A stretch of 64,000 bases of DNA from Acidovorax sp. Its GTDB lineage: Bacteria > Pseudomonadota > Gammaproteobacteria > Burkholderiales > Burkholderiaceae_C. The translations under genes and the position numbers were made by a program. The stretch covers positions 1 to 64,000 of the forward strand of contig JAUXZO010000065.1 of NCBI GenBank assembly GCA_030692685.1, in the 5' to 3' direction. This document shows, one piece after another, positions 34,302 to 42,593 of the stretch; positions within the stretch are counted from its first letter, which is position 1; each line of letters starts with the position of its first letter. Under the pieces are notes generated by a model. That model had not been told where the DNA came from. It did no database searches and worked only from the letters and a program-made list of their open reading frames with translations.

Positions 34302-35390
34302 ATGCGGATTCGCTGTTTCACACGCTGCACCACCATCATCAGCCTCGGCCTGTGGGCCTGCCTGTCCGCTGGCACCGGGTACGCCCAACCAACCCAGGCA
34401 GCCCAGCCCACCGAAGCCGCCGCAATGCCGTGGCGCGAGGCATCGACACCTGCTGAACAAGCGCTGGATGCCGCAGCCTTCCAAGGCCTGGACGCCGCAC
34501 TGTCCAGCCAGCTCACCGATGTGCAAAGCGCCGTGGTGGTGTTGCGCGGCCGGGTGGTGTACCGCTACTACCGCGATGGCGAGCCTGACAAGCTGCGCGA
34601 TACGCAGTCCGCCTCGAAAAGCGCGCTGTCGGCCCTGCTGGGCACGGCCATTGCGCAGGGCCGCATCGCCAGCGTGGACCAGCGCGTGGTCGACCTGGTA
34701 CCCGAGTGGGCGCCGCTCAATACCGACCCGCGCACCGCCACCATCACGTTGAGGCATCTACTGACACTGACGGCGGGTTTTGCGCTGGACGGCGGACCAC
34801 GCACCCGCTCTGGCACGGCGGCACCCTTGCCCGTGCGCGAGGCCTGGGCCCGGCCGCTGGCCGCAGAGCCGGGCCAGACATTTGCCTACGACAACTCCGT
34901 AACGCCGCTGCTGGTTGCCGTGCTGGAGAAAGCCACCGGCATGCCCCTGGCCGACTACGCGCGCCAGCAGCTGGTGGGCCCGTTGGGGTTTGCCGAGCCC
35001 AACTACCGGGACAGCATCGTGCACCTGCGCACGCTGGACATGGCCAAGCTCGGCCAGTTGTACCTGCAGCGCGGCCAGTGGGGCGGCAAGCCGCTGGTGC
35101 CCGAGGCGTTTGTGGATGCCTCGGTGCAGGCGCAAAACGCGGGCGGGCCGCCCTTGGGGCTGTCGTATGGCTACCTGTGGTGGGTGGCGCCCGGCAAGGC
35201 GCCACGGCCCACCTTCATGGCGAGCGGGTTTGGCGGGCAATTCATCTGGGTGTATCCGCCGCTCGATCTGGTGGTGGCCACCACATCCACCGTGTCATCC
35301 GAGAGCGGCCGACGCGGCCAAGCACTGCAGTGGATTCGCAACCACCTGTTTGCAGCGGCACAGCGCAGGGTGGCGGCCGATCCGAAATAG
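34302..35390 (+). CDS. Serine hydrolase, beta-lactamase/penicillin-binding-protein fold
   Basis: A 362-residue exported hydrolase. The signal peptide spans MRIRCFTRCTTIISLGLWACLSAGTGYAQ. The catalytic SxxK is in TQSASKSALSALLG, a YxN-like motif in FAYDNSVTP, and a third box near MASGFGGQFIWVYP. Class C beta-lactamase relatives (EstB-type esterases, 6-aminohexanoate hydrolases) share this layout. There is no AmpR-like regulator, so a housekeeping or esterase role is more likely than antibiotic resistance. Confidence 0.85.
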   Translation: MRIRCFTRCTTIISLGLWACLSAGTGYAQPTQAAQPTEAAAMPWREASTPAEQALDAAAFQGLDAALSSQLTDVQSAVVVLRGRVVYRYYRDGEPDKLRDTQSASKSALSALLGTAIAQGRIASVDQRVVDLVPEWAPLNTDPRTATITLRHLLTLTAGFALDGGPRTRSGTAAPLPVREAWARPLAAEPGQTFAYDNSVTPLLVAVLEKATGMPLADYARQQLVGPLGFAEPNYRDSIVHLRTLDMAKLGQLYLQRGQWGGKPLVPEAFVDASVQAQNAGGPPLGLSYGYLWWVAPGKAPRPTFMASGFGGQFIWVYPPLDLVVATTSTVSSESGRRGQALQWIRNHLFAAAQRRVAADPK

Positions 35391-35410
35391 CATCGGCGCC
35401 TCCAGCTCCC

Positions 35411-35538
35411 TCGCCCCTCGCCCCTCGCCCCTCGCCCCTCGCGGGAGAGGGTCGGGGAGAGAGGGCACAAAATGCGCTGCGCCTGAAAACACCCCTCTCC
35501 CCCGCCCTCTCCACAAGGGGAGAGGGAGTCAAAACAAA
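35411..35538. repeat. TCGCCCC heptamers (x4) and a GGGAGAGGG/CCCTCTCC inverted repeat
   Basis: Four exact tandem TCGCCCC units at 35411-35438 run into GCGGGAGAGGGTCGGGGAGA, whose complement CCCCTCTCCC recurs near 35501. The segment lies between convergent genes and may form a hairpin terminator. No ORF is supported. Confidence 0.75.
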
Positions 35539-35574
35539 ACCGCTGCTATCGAAGGAAACTGCGCCCAACGGGCA

Positions 35575-36153
35575 TCAAGGCTGTTTGTTCACAAACGCCA
35601 CCGCCAGCCCTTGGGCCGTCACGGTGATGGGCCCGGGCTGCAGCCCCATGCCGTCGAACAGGGCCGTGTCCTGTGGGCGCAGCTGGTGCAAGGTGACTTC
35701 TCGCAGGGATTGCTCGGCCAGCACCGGGCCATAGACATTGAGAAGGTCGGTGACCGCGGGTTTGAGCGTGGGGAAATCCAGCCGCCCCAGCTTGATCTGG
35801 TGGGCGCGCAGGCTGCGGTCGCTGGCCTCGTAGCGCAGCGCAAACTCCACGTCGAACGTACCGGCATGCCCGCGCCGCAAGGCAGGGCCCGCCGCGTCCA
35901 CCACCATGGCCGCGCCCAGGCGGTTGACATCGGGCAACAGGCGCAGACGGGGCGCCTGCAAGGTCAGGTCAAACAGGCCCTGCACCGGCACACTGCGCGG
36001 GAATTTGGTGGCCACCATCTCTTGCAGCTGCGAAAGCGGCACGGTGTAGCTGGGCTGGGCCTGCGCCCCACGCCCTGCCAGCAGCATCACCGCTGCGCCG
36101 CCCAGGGCCAGGCCGAGGGGGGCCGTGGTCAGAAATCGTCTGCGATGCAGCAT
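35575..36153 (-). CDS. DUF1439-family exported protein
   Basis: A 192-residue protein. The N-terminus MLHRRRFLTTAPLGLALGG has a Tat-like RRRFLT motif and hydrophobic core, with cleavage likely after AQA. The mature part has the tubular lipid-binding-like DUF1439 pattern (YTVPLSQLQEMVATKFPRSV, GLFDLTLQAPRLRLLPDVNR, FDVEFALRYEASDRSLRAHQ). It ends with GPITVTAQGLAVAFVNKQ. Probably a periplasmic or inner-membrane-tethered protein of unknown function. Confidence 0.8.
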   Translation of the reverse strand: MLHRRRFLTTAPLGLALGGAAVMLLAGRGAQAQPSYTVPLSQLQEMVATKFPRSVPVQGLFDLTLQAPRLRLLPDVNRLGAAMVVDAAGPALRRGHAGTFDVEFALRYEASDRSLRAHQIKLGRLDFPTLKPAVTDLLNVYGPVLAEQSLREVTLHQLRPQDTALFDGMGLQPGPITVTAQGLAVAFVNKQP

Positions 36154-36248
36154 GGGGGTTCACTCCTTGAAGGGGTATGGGACACCGAAGGGGTGAAAAG
36201 GTGCCACACCATTGCGGGTTCTGCTGAATAACCGCCCAACAGATTCAA

Positions 36249-36317
36249 AAATTATCTATTCACTATTGCTGTTAATTCATTGAATTTAATAGAATTTCAT
36301 CATAAATTATCTATTCA
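36249..36317. promoter_or_regulatory. AT-rich yjjJ promoter with a 14-bp direct repeat
   Basis: AAATTATCTATTCA occurs at 36249-36262 and again at 36304-36317, separated by 41 bp that contain the palindrome AATTCATTGAATT (36274-36286). The second copy ends 11 bp before the ATG. The arrangement suggests autoregulation by the HTH of the HipA-like protein. Confidence 0.6.
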
Positions 36318-36328
36318 TATAATCATTC

Positions 36329-37666
36329 ATGGCTAGCACCCAAGAACTCACCCCAAAAGCCCTGCAGGCCCTGCGCCGCCAGGGAGGCGTGCTGACCAGC
36401 GCCGAGCTGCAAGCGCTGCTGGGCGTGAGCCAGCCCACGGTGTCGCGGGCGCTGGCGCCGCTGATCCACGCGGGGCAGGTGCAGAAGGTAGGGGCGGCGC
36501 GCTCGCAACGTTATGTGCTGCCGCGCACCGTAGCCGGCGTGGGCAACGAGGTGTTGGTGATGCGCATCGACGCGCAAGGCCGCCCCTCCCCGTTTGCGCG
36601 CATGGTGCCGCTGGAAGGCGGCGCGTTTTGGGTGGACGAGGCCGACGGCGTGAGCGCGCGCCACGACGGCCTGCCCTGGTTTCTGGACGACATGCGCCCC
36701 CAGGGTTTTATGGGCCGCACCTTTGCCCACGCGCACCCCGAGCTGCAGCTGGGCCACGACCCGGGCCACTGGAGCGACGACGATGTGCTGCGCGCGATGA
36801 CGCTGTATGGCGACGACCTGCCGGGCAACCTCATCATGGGTGAGGCCGCATTCCAGCGCTTTCACACGCTGCCTGCGCGGGCCTCCCGGGTGGCCTCGGC
36901 CGCACACTACCCGCAGCTGGCCGAGCAGGCGATGCGGGGCACGCACCCGGGTTCGTCCGCGGGCGGCGAGCAGCCCAAGTTCTGCACCATCACGGCGGGG
37001 CGCCACCTCATCGTCAAGTTCTCCCCCGCAGGCGATTCCGCCACCGACCAGCGCATGCGCGATCTGCTGGTGTGCGAACACCTGGCGCTGCACACGCTGG
37101 CGCAGGCCGGGCTGCCCGCTGCGCCCACGCAGCTCTTCATGGGCGCGGGGCGGGTGTTTTTAGAGTCGGAACGGTTTGACCGCACACCGCTGCCAACGAA
37201 TGACCCGCAGGCTTTGGGCGGGCGCATCGGCATGGTGTCGCTGCAGGTCTACAACGCCGAATACGTGGGCGAGATGGACAACTGGGCCGCCACCGCCAAC
37301 CGCATGGCCGCGCGCCACCTGCTCACGCAAGCCGATGCACGCACGCTGCGCCTGCTGGAGGCGTACGGCCAGCTCATCGCCAACACCGACCGGCACTACG
37401 GCAACATCTCGCTGGTGCTTAAAGGCGACGACTGGGCGCTGTCGCCCACCTACGACATGCTGCCAATGTTGTACGCCCCCGTGGGCGGCGAGCTGGTGCC
37501 ACGCGACTTTGCCAGCCGCCCCTTGCAACCCACCGCTGCGACGCTGGGCGAGTGGGATGAGGCAAGGGGCCTGGCGCTAGCCTTCTGGAGGGCTGCGGCG
37601 GTGGACGAACGGGTGTCGGCGGGCTTTCGGGCCATTGCGGCCGACAATGCGCGCCATATTGGCTGA
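36329..37666 (+). CDS. yjjJ: YjjJ-type HipA-family kinase-like protein with N-terminal HTH
   Basis: A 445-residue protein, as long as E. coli YjjJ. An N-terminal winged HTH (LTSAELQALLGVSQPTVSRA) replaces the separate HipB antitoxin. The HipA N-lobe-like middle and C-terminal kinase domain follow, with GSSAGGEQPKFC (Gly-rich loop), HLIVKFSP (Lys), LIANTDRHYGN (catalytic Asp, HipA-type N-D) and LSPTYDMLPMLY (metal-binding D). HipA kinases phosphorylate Glu-tRNA synthetase; YjjJ targets are less certain. The AT-rich promoter with repeats differs from the surroundings. Confidence 0.88.
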   Translation: MASTQELTPKALQALRRQGGVLTSAELQALLGVSQPTVSRALAPLIHAGQVQKVGAARSQRYVLPRTVAGVGNEVLVMRIDAQGRPSPFARMVPLEGGAFWVDEADGVSARHDGLPWFLDDMRPQGFMGRTFAHAHPELQLGHDPGHWSDDDVLRAMTLYGDDLPGNLIMGEAAFQRFHTLPARASRVASAAHYPQLAEQAMRGTHPGSSAGGEQPKFCTITAGRHLIVKFSPAGDSATDQRMRDLLVCEHLALHTLAQAGLPAAPTQLFMGAGRVFLESERFDRTPLPTNDPQALGGRIGMVSLQVYNAEYVGEMDNWAATANRMAARHLLTQADARTLRLLEAYGQLIANTDRHYGNISLVLKGDDWALSPTYDMLPMLYAPVGGELVPRDFASRPLQPTAATLGEWDEARGLALAFWRAAAVDERVSAGFRAIAADNARHIG

Positions 37667-37696
37667 TTCGCGGCATGCCTCAGGCAAACCCCGCCG

Positions 37697-37762
37697 CCCT
37701 GAGCCCGTCAGAGGGCCACCTCAGAAAGCGCCCTGGCTTCGACAAGCTCAGCCCGAACGGGG
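37697..37762. repeat. REP-like unit (GCTTCGACAAGCTCAGCCCG family)
   Basis: CCTGAGCCCGTCAGAGGG and CTTCGACAAGCTCAGCCCG form a pair like those at 19.5 kb, downstream of yjjJ. Confidence 0.8.
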
Positions 37763-37784
37763 GGATGAGAGGCAAGCGGAAAGT

Positions 37785-37868
37785 GGCATGAGGCATGAGG
37801 CATGAGGCATGAGGCATGAGGCATGAGGCATGAGGCATGAGGCATGAGGCATGAGGCATGAGGCATGA
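37785..37868. repeat. Heptamer array GGCATGA x12
   Basis: Twelve exact tandem copies of GGCATGA, followed by a partial unit. The array is outside any gene, between yjjJ and a hairpin repeat. Perfect identity over 84 bp indicates recent slippage. Confidence 0.97.
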
Positions 37869-37884
37869 GGCAAGTAGCCAATCA

Positions 37885-37940
37885 AGCCATATTGGCCGCT
37901 AGCGCTTATCCAATAAGCGCAGGCAGCTATTATTTTTGAT
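37885..37940 (+). repeat. Interspersed hairpin repeat, copy 8
   Basis: CATATTGGCCGCTAGCGCTT, ATCCAAT loop, AAGCGCAGGCAGCTATTATT. It ends two bases before the stop of the zinc-ribbon gene. Confidence 0.88.
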
Positions 37941-37942
37941 CC

Positions 37943-38197
37943 TCAGCGCCCCACCACCGACCAACCAGCCTTCTGGTTGTTCTTGTCGTTTTCATACTCC
38001 CACCCGGTGCCACAGCGGTCGCACACATAGCGGGTGATGGTGACGTTGCCGTCGTCGCGCTCTTCCTTGCGGTTGCCGCGCTGCACCAGCTCGGCATGGC
38101 CCGGCGCCTTGCGCCAGTTGCGCTGGATGCCCTGGCAGGGCTCGCACAGCACCATGGGTTTGAGATCGTTCTGTCGGACTATGTCTTTGGTCAGCAT
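37943..38197 (-). CDS. Small zinc-ribbon protein, uncharacterised
   Basis: An 84-residue protein with two CxxC knuckles, VLCEPCQG and YVCDRCGTGWEYENDKN, about 40 residues apart, as in a zinc ribbon. The rest is polar (APGHAELVQRGNRKEERDDG). ATG 38197 is preferred; upstream in-frame sequence looks non-coding. It may bind nucleic acid or be a regulatory subunit. No family assigned. Confidence 0.7.
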   Translation of the reverse strand: MLTKDIVRQNDLKPMVLCEPCQGIQRNWRKAPGHAELVQRGNRKEERDDGNVTITRYVCDRCGTGWEYENDKNNQKAGWSVVGR

Positions 38198-38309
38198 GTG
38201 GGGGCAGCCCTGATGGGCTGTGGTGTGTGGACGAGCGGGCGGGTTTGCGTGCTGCGGGCGGCTACTGTAAGGCACATGCGCCCGGAATGACACTGCCCGG
38301 CGATAGAAA

Positions 38310-38368
38310 ATCAAGCCAAATAGGCTTCTAGCGCTTCATCCATGAGCGCTTTAAGCTATCAATTTAGG
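38310..38368 (+). repeat. Interspersed hairpin repeat, copy 9
   Basis: CCAAATAGGCTTCTAGCGCT, TCATCCATG loop, AGCGCTTTAAGCTATCAATT. The end overlaps the GNAT stop codon, so the repeat edge supplies that gene's stop. Confidence 0.85.
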
Positions 38369-38858
38369 AGTTTCCTACCATGGCGAGTGCTTTGGCCATT
38401 CGCGCATTGCGCAGCACTGCGCCTGCGCGCGCCACCTCCTGGCGCTTGTGCACCACAAAACCCGCCGCGGCAAAGAAGGGCTCGGCCGTCAGGCTCACGT
38501 CGGCATGCAATTGCGTGACACCACGCGCTGCGGCCTGCGCGTGGATGTGCGCCATGAGCAATCGCGCCACGCCTTGCCCGGCAAAGGCGGGGGCCACAAA
38601 AAAATGATCGATGTAGCCCGTGGTCTGCAGGTCAGCAAAGCCTGCCAGTGCTCCGCCATCCACGGCTTGCGCGACGAAGGGCTGGTTGGCTTGCAGACGC
38701 TGGGCCCACTGCGCTGCGTCATGGTGGGGCGGCGCCCAGGCGGCCAGCTGGTCGGGGGTGTAGTCCTTTGCAGCGAGACAGTGCACAGCGGCCTCGAACA
38801 CGGCGCGCAAGGCGGGTTCGTCGCCAGGGCGGAAGTTGCGGATGTGGAGAGCGGTCAT
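38364..38858 (-). CDS. GNAT-family N-acetyltransferase
   Basis: A 164-residue GNAT protein. LHIRNFRPGDEPALRAVFEA opens the fold, DYTPDQLAAWAP follows, and YIDHFFVAPAFAGQGVARLL supplies the acetyl-CoA pyrophosphate-binding Q/RxxGxG/A motif. The layout resembles YafP-type acetyltransferases. ATG 38858 matches the family start. The stop codon TAA lies in the adjacent hairpin repeat. Confidence 0.88.
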   Translation of the reverse strand: MTALHIRNFRPGDEPALRAVFEAAVHCLAAKDYTPDQLAAWAPPHHDAAQWAQRLQANQPFVAQAVDGGALAGFADLQTTGYIDHFFVAPAFAGQGVARLLMAHIHAQAAARGVTQLHADVSLTAEPFFAAAGFVVHKRQEVARAGAVLRNARMAKALAMVGNS

Positions 38859-38950
38859 GGTGATCCGGCGGTCTGGTCTGGCGGGGCGGTGCCGCGCAAG
38901 CAAAAAAGCGCGCGATGTTGCCACAAGCGGCGGCGCTGGGCGCGCCGACC

Positions 38951-39838
38951 TCAGCCCGCCGTCGCCATGCGCAGCCTGCGCGCCGCGTCTTCGTCGCGCG
39001 CATCGTCGATCTCGCGCAGCACGGCCTGCATGTCGACGTCCACGTGCTCAGGGGCATAGCGGCCGGTCAGCGGGGTCTCGTTGGTCAGCAGCCCGCTCTG
39101 GTACAGGCTCCAGATCTCGGGCCCGTATTGCGTGGTGCGCAGCTCGGGCGCGTACTGGCCGAAAAAGTCGCGCAGGTTGGCCACGTCGCGCATCAACATG
39201 CGCTGGGCGTGGTTGTTGCCTGCGGCGTCTACGGCCTGGGGCAGGTCGATGATGACCGGGCCTGCCGACCCACCCTCACCAGCCTCGCCATCCACGCCCG
39301 GCAGGTGCGCCAGCAGGATGTTGAACTCCGACAAGTCGCCGTGCACCACGCCCGCACACAGCATGCGCACCACCTCGGCCACCAGCGTGGCGTGGTGGGT
39401 GCGCGCGTCTTCGGGCGTAAAGCTCACGTCGTTCAGGCGCGGGGCGGCGTCGCCGTTCGCATCCGTCACCAACTCCATCAGCAGCACGCCGTCGTGAAAG
39501 TTGATGGGCTGCGGCACGCGCACGCCTGCAGCTGCCAGGCGGTACAGCGCATCGACCTCGGCGCTCTGCCAGGCGGCCTCTTGTTCTTGCCGGCCGAACT
39601 TGCTGCCCTTGGCCATGGCGCGGGCCGAGCGCGAGTTCTTGACCTTGCGGTTTTCGGTGTAGTCCACGGCTTGGCGAAAGCTGCGGTTATTGGCCTCTTT
39701 GTAGATCTTGGCGCAGAGCGTGTCGTCGCCACTGCGCACCACAAAAACCATGGCTTCCTTGCCGCTCATGAGCTGGCGAACCACGGTGTCGATCAGGCCT
39801 TCCTCGATGAGGGACTGCAGGCGGGGGGGTGCTTTCAT
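38951..39838 (-). CDS. RIO1-like protein kinase (PA4780 family)
   Basis: A 295-residue atypical kinase. The nucleotide-binding region is MSGKEAMVFVVRSGDDTLCAKIY with the catalytic Lys in CAKIY. The catalytic loop is GVVHGDLSEFNILL (HGDxxxxN) and the metal-binding Asp is in VIIDLPQAVD. RIO kinases in archaea and eukaryotes act in ribosome assembly; the bacterial group's substrate is unknown. It starts at ATG 39838 and is separated by 31 bp from the DTW gene on the same strand. Confidence 0.9.
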   Translation of the reverse strand: MKAPPRLQSLIEEGLIDTVVRQLMSGKEAMVFVVRSGDDTLCAKIYKEANNRSFRQAVDYTENRKVKNSRSARAMAKGSKFGRQEQEAAWQSAEVDALYRLAAAGVRVPQPINFHDGVLLMELVTDANGDAAPRLNDVSFTPEDARTHHATLVAEVVRMLCAGVVHGDLSEFNILLAHLPGVDGEAGEGGSAGPVIIDLPQAVDAAGNNHAQRMLMRDVANLRDFFGQYAPELRTTQYGPEIWSLYQSGLLTNETPLTGRYAPEHVDVDMQAVLREIDDARDEDAARRLRMATAG

Positions 39839-39869
39839 GGGTGCATTTTGCGCTCTGTGCGCAATCCCC

Positions 39870-40658
39870 TCAGTCGCTAGCGGTCAGCTGGCGCAGCCGC
39901 TGGTGGGCCTCGCCCGACCGGTCTGGCGGCAACTGGTGCTTGGACTGCAGGTAGTGGTGCGTGAAGACGACCAGGTAAGCATCGAGCACTTGCGCGGCGT
40001 GCGCATCGCCCGCCAGATCGAGGCACAGCGATGCCACTTCGGACGTGCAAAAGTGGTCGTCCCGGCGTGAGCGCCGCAACTGGTAGCGGGAGATCTGCTC
40101 GGGCGCGAGGCTCAGCACCGGAAAGCGGGCGATGTAGGGGCTTTTGCGGAACATCTTGCGCGCCTCGGGCCAAGTCGCATCGAGCAGGATGAACAGCGGG
40201 CGCTTGGCCACAGCCCCATCCACAGCCAGGTCCGCGCTGCCCACCGCTGGCTCGGGCGCAGGCACCTGCGTCACCACACGTTCGGGCGCCACAAACTCGC
40301 CAGGGAACACCACGTAAGGCTGCCACTGCGGGTCGGCCAGCAGCGTGAGCAGGTCAGGATGAACCTCGGTGCGCGCCCAGCCAAAGGCAAAAGTGTCGGG
40401 CACCACGTCGGCAATCAGCCAGCCGGTGTTGCTGGGTTTCAAGGGCTCGATGTCGGCCATCAGCAGGCACACCCCGGCGCGCGTAGGCACCATCGGGCAC
40501 ACCCCACACACGCAGTGGCTGGGCACCAGGCGGCAACCCGGGCAGCGCTCGCCCTTGATGCCGCCCCGGGCCAGAAAGGGTTTGGCGCTGCGGGCAAGGC
40601 GCTCGGTGCGCAGGCGGGATACCGCATGCGGCAGGGCGACGCGGTGCTCCAACGTCAC
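39870..40658 (-). CDS. DTW-domain tRNA-uridine aminocarboxypropyltransferase (TapT-like)
   Basis: A 262-residue protein. A Cys-rich segment (GERCPGCRLVPSHCVCGVC) is followed by LFILLDATWPEARKMFRKSP, the DATW signature, and SRRDDHFCTSEVASLCLDL. DTW enzymes of this type make acp3U in tRNA using SAM. I start at GTG 40658 because it overlaps the preceding stop (GTGA); an upstream ATG at 40715 would overlap the methyltransferase by 61 bp. The gene forms an operon with that methyltransferase. Confidence 0.85.
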   Translation of the reverse strand: MTLEHRVALPHAVSRLRTERLARSAKPFLARGGIKGERCPGCRLVPSHCVCGVCPMVPTRAGVCLLMADIEPLKPSNTGWLIADVVPDTFAFGWARTEVHPDLLTLLADPQWQPYVVFPGEFVAPERVVTQVPAPEPAVGSADLAVDGAVAKRPLFILLDATWPEARKMFRKSPYIARFPVLSLAPEQISRYQLRRSRRDDHFCTSEVASLCLDLAGDAHAAQVLDAYLVVFTHHYLQSKHQLPPDRSGEAHQRLRQLTASD

Positions 40659-41263
40659 TGCCCGCCCGCTTGTTCCAGCGCAAACAGCGGCAGCTCGGCT
40701 TTGCGGCTCAGCCACACGCCGCCACCCAGCTCGATGGCGCCTTCCTGCAGGCCACGCCGGTACAACTCGGCACGGTGGCGGAACACGCGGTTGTCGGTCA
40801 GGTCTTCATCGATGATGTCGCGCTCGTAGTCTTCACGCGACACAGCCTCTACATACAGCGCGCCTTTACTCAGGCGCCCCAGGTTGTGCAGCGCGGTCTT
40901 CAAATCCGGCGGGCTCAGGTAAGGCAACACACCCTGGCAGATGACGAGGTCAAACGGCGCATCGGCCGCGTAGTCCACCACCGAGCCCTGCTGCCACCCA
41001 AAGCGCTCGCACAGGTAGGGGCTGAACTCCACGCCCTGGTAGCTGGCCTGCGGAAAATGCTGCGCCACGATGCCCTTCCACAGCCCGATGCCGCAGCCCA
41101 CGTCCAGCACGCGCAACACGGGCACACGCAGGTATTTGAGGTAGCTGCAGACAAACGTGCCCAGGCGCTCCATGTGCGCCGGGTCCACCACGCTGGTCTT
41201 CTTGTCGAAGTAAAAGCGCTGGTAGTAGGCCTCGTCGAAGGTGGTGGCGCTGGCGGATTTCAA
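40655..41263 (-). CDS. SAM-dependent methyltransferase (class I)
   Basis: A 202-residue Rossmann-fold methyltransferase. Motif I is VLRVLDVGCGIGLWKGIV, the post-motif YQGVEFSPYLCERFG, and FDLVICQGVLPYLSPPDL is motif IV. I chose TTG 41263 because AAGGA lies seven bases upstream and the following SASATTFDEAYYQRFYFDKK fits the fold; an ATG at 41317 is also in frame. It overlaps the DTW gene. Target unknown; an RNA target is plausible from the partner. Confidence 0.82.
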   Translation of the reverse strand: MKSASATTFDEAYYQRFYFDKKTSVVDPAHMERLGTFVCSYLKYLRVPVLRVLDVGCGIGLWKGIVAQHFPQASYQGVEFSPYLCERFGWQQGSVVDYAADAPFDLVICQGVLPYLSPPDLKTALHNLGRLSKGALYVEAVSREDYERDIIDEDLTDNRVFRHRAELYRRGLQEGAIELGGGVWLSRKAELPLFALEQAGGQ

Positions 41264-41328
41264 TGGGCGGTCCTTGTGGTGATGAGGGAGTCGGCATCTT
41301 GAACTGGAAAAATCCATTCGGGGCTGCG

Positions 41329-41352
41329 CTTCGACAAGCTCAGCGACAACGG
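41329..41352. repeat. Single REP-like half-unit (CTTCGACAAGCTCAGC)
   Basis: CTTCGACAAGCTCAGCGACA matches the second REP-like family, here without its partner arm. Confidence 0.7.
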
Positions 41353-41520
41353 TTTTCAGCGGATGGATGCCAGCTCGATAACAGAATAAGACTTACGCAA
41401 ACAAGGATGCAACAACGGCTTTGCCAAAGAGCAAGCGCTTTGCCTGCGCCCGTTTTGCGGAAGTCGTGAGAGAAGAAAGAAAGCGCGAGAGTATCCCGCA
41501 CATGGCTGCGTGGCATTGCC

Positions 41521-41832
41521 ATGGCCCAGCGGGGCGAGCACCAGGGCCGCAAGATCCACCAAATTGCCCTCGCCACCGGCGCCATCCGCCGCACCATCGA
41601 TTCCAACCGGTTTGTTACCGGTGTCAACTGGGTGGACGGTGAGCTGAGGCACGGCACCTGGGAAGTCGAAGAAAGCAGCTTGCGCCACATCGACCCCGCC
41701 AGCGGCGCCGTGCTGCAGCAGCTGGACATGCCGCAAGGCGTCGGCGTGGGCGTGAGCAGGCTCGAATCCGACGGATCTGACCTCTTTTACTGCGGAGGTG
41801 GCGGCAGCGGCAAGGTGCGCGCCGCGCGGCGG
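41521..41832 (+). pseudogene. Remnant of a beta-propeller protein (glutamine cyclotransferase/PQQ-like)
   Basis: About 104 codons with recognisable propeller blades (FVTGVNWVDGELRHGTWEVE, DPASGAVLQQLDMPQGVGV, DLFYCGGGGSGKVRAARR) but no signal peptide, a truncated start inside AATGCC-type sequence and an abrupt C-terminal drift into non-family residues. Full-length relatives are several times longer. It lies between the methyltransferase and VOC genes and is likely debris. Confidence 0.6.
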
Positions 41833-41973
41833 CCACAGACAAGCACGGCGGCTTGAAGAAGCGGGAGCATGGCAGAGCCCAAGAGCGGCTCACAAAACTC
41901 AGCGAGGCGGTTGGTCAGTACGACAGGACGCGGCAACGGCGCCAGAAACGTTTCGTGAGTCGCCAAGGACGTG

Positions 41974-42366
41974 TCAAGCTGACGCGGGCTTCGGTGGGCG
42001 GTGCAGCGCGCAGATCTTGTTGCCGTCCGGGTCGCGCAGATACGCCAAGTACAGGTTGCCGCTGGGGCCTTCGCGGTAGCCGGGTGGGTCTTCACACGTG
42101 GTGCCACCGTTGGCGATGCCAGCCGCGTGGAACGCATCGGCCTGCTCGGGCGACTGCATGGCAAACCCGATGGTGCTGCCATTGCCAAACGTGGCAGGCT
42201 CACCGTTGATGGGCGTGGTGATGCCAAACGTGCCGTTGGGGCTCCGGTAGAAATATCGGTTCTTGTTGGCCACGCCGGGCGGCACGCCCACGGTGCCGAG
42301 CAGCGCGTCGTAAAACTTGCGCGATACCTCAAGGTCGTTCACACCAACCATCACATGACTGAACAT
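41974..42366 (-). CDS. VOC-family (glyoxalase/bleomycin-resistance fold) protein
   Basis: A 130-residue single-module VOC protein. MFSHVMVGVNDLEVSRKFYD opens the first beta-alpha-beta-beta-beta unit and NLYLAYLRDPDGNKICALH closes the second, with metal-ligand candidates His4 and the late segment. The two modules in one chain make dimerisation unnecessary for a site. Substrate unknown; relatives detoxify or isomerise small metabolites. Confidence 0.88.
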   Translation of the reverse strand: MFSHVMVGVNDLEVSRKFYDALLGTVGVPPGVANKNRYFYRSPNGTFGITTPINGEPATFGNGSTIGFAMQSPEQADAFHAAGIANGGTTCEDPPGYREGPSGNLYLAYLRDPDGNKICALHRPPKPASA

Positions 42367-42499
42367 ATTCTTCTGTCTCCATTTGGGCCCCCGGGGGGCG
42401 GGTTGTAGGCTGGGCGATGTTACTTGCTGGTAGATGACCGAGGGACGCGTTGGCCAAAGCCCCCGCGGGTCGCATGCGGACGGCGTGGCATGATTTTAA

Positions 42500-42548
42500 G
42501 AAGAATAGCTTCTAGCGCTTATTCAACAAGCGCTAACAGCTATCAAAT
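42500..42548 (+). repeat. Interspersed hairpin repeat, copy 10
   Basis: AATAGCTTCTAGCGCTTATT, CAAC loop, AAGCGCTAACAGCTATCAAA. It lies in a divergent gap between the VOC and flavin reductase genes. Confidence 0.88.
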
Positions 42549-42593
42549 GCAGAGCATTTTTTATTCCCCCACTCACCCATACCGCCCGCAACC

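Noticed and set aside
34302-35390. AmpC-type antibiotic resistance gene
   Set aside because: Fold is shared by esterases and amidases, there is no ampR neighbour and the third motif is not the typical KTG.
37785-37868. Heptamer array as a CRISPR
   Set aside because: No spacers; units are directly tandem and 7 bp long.
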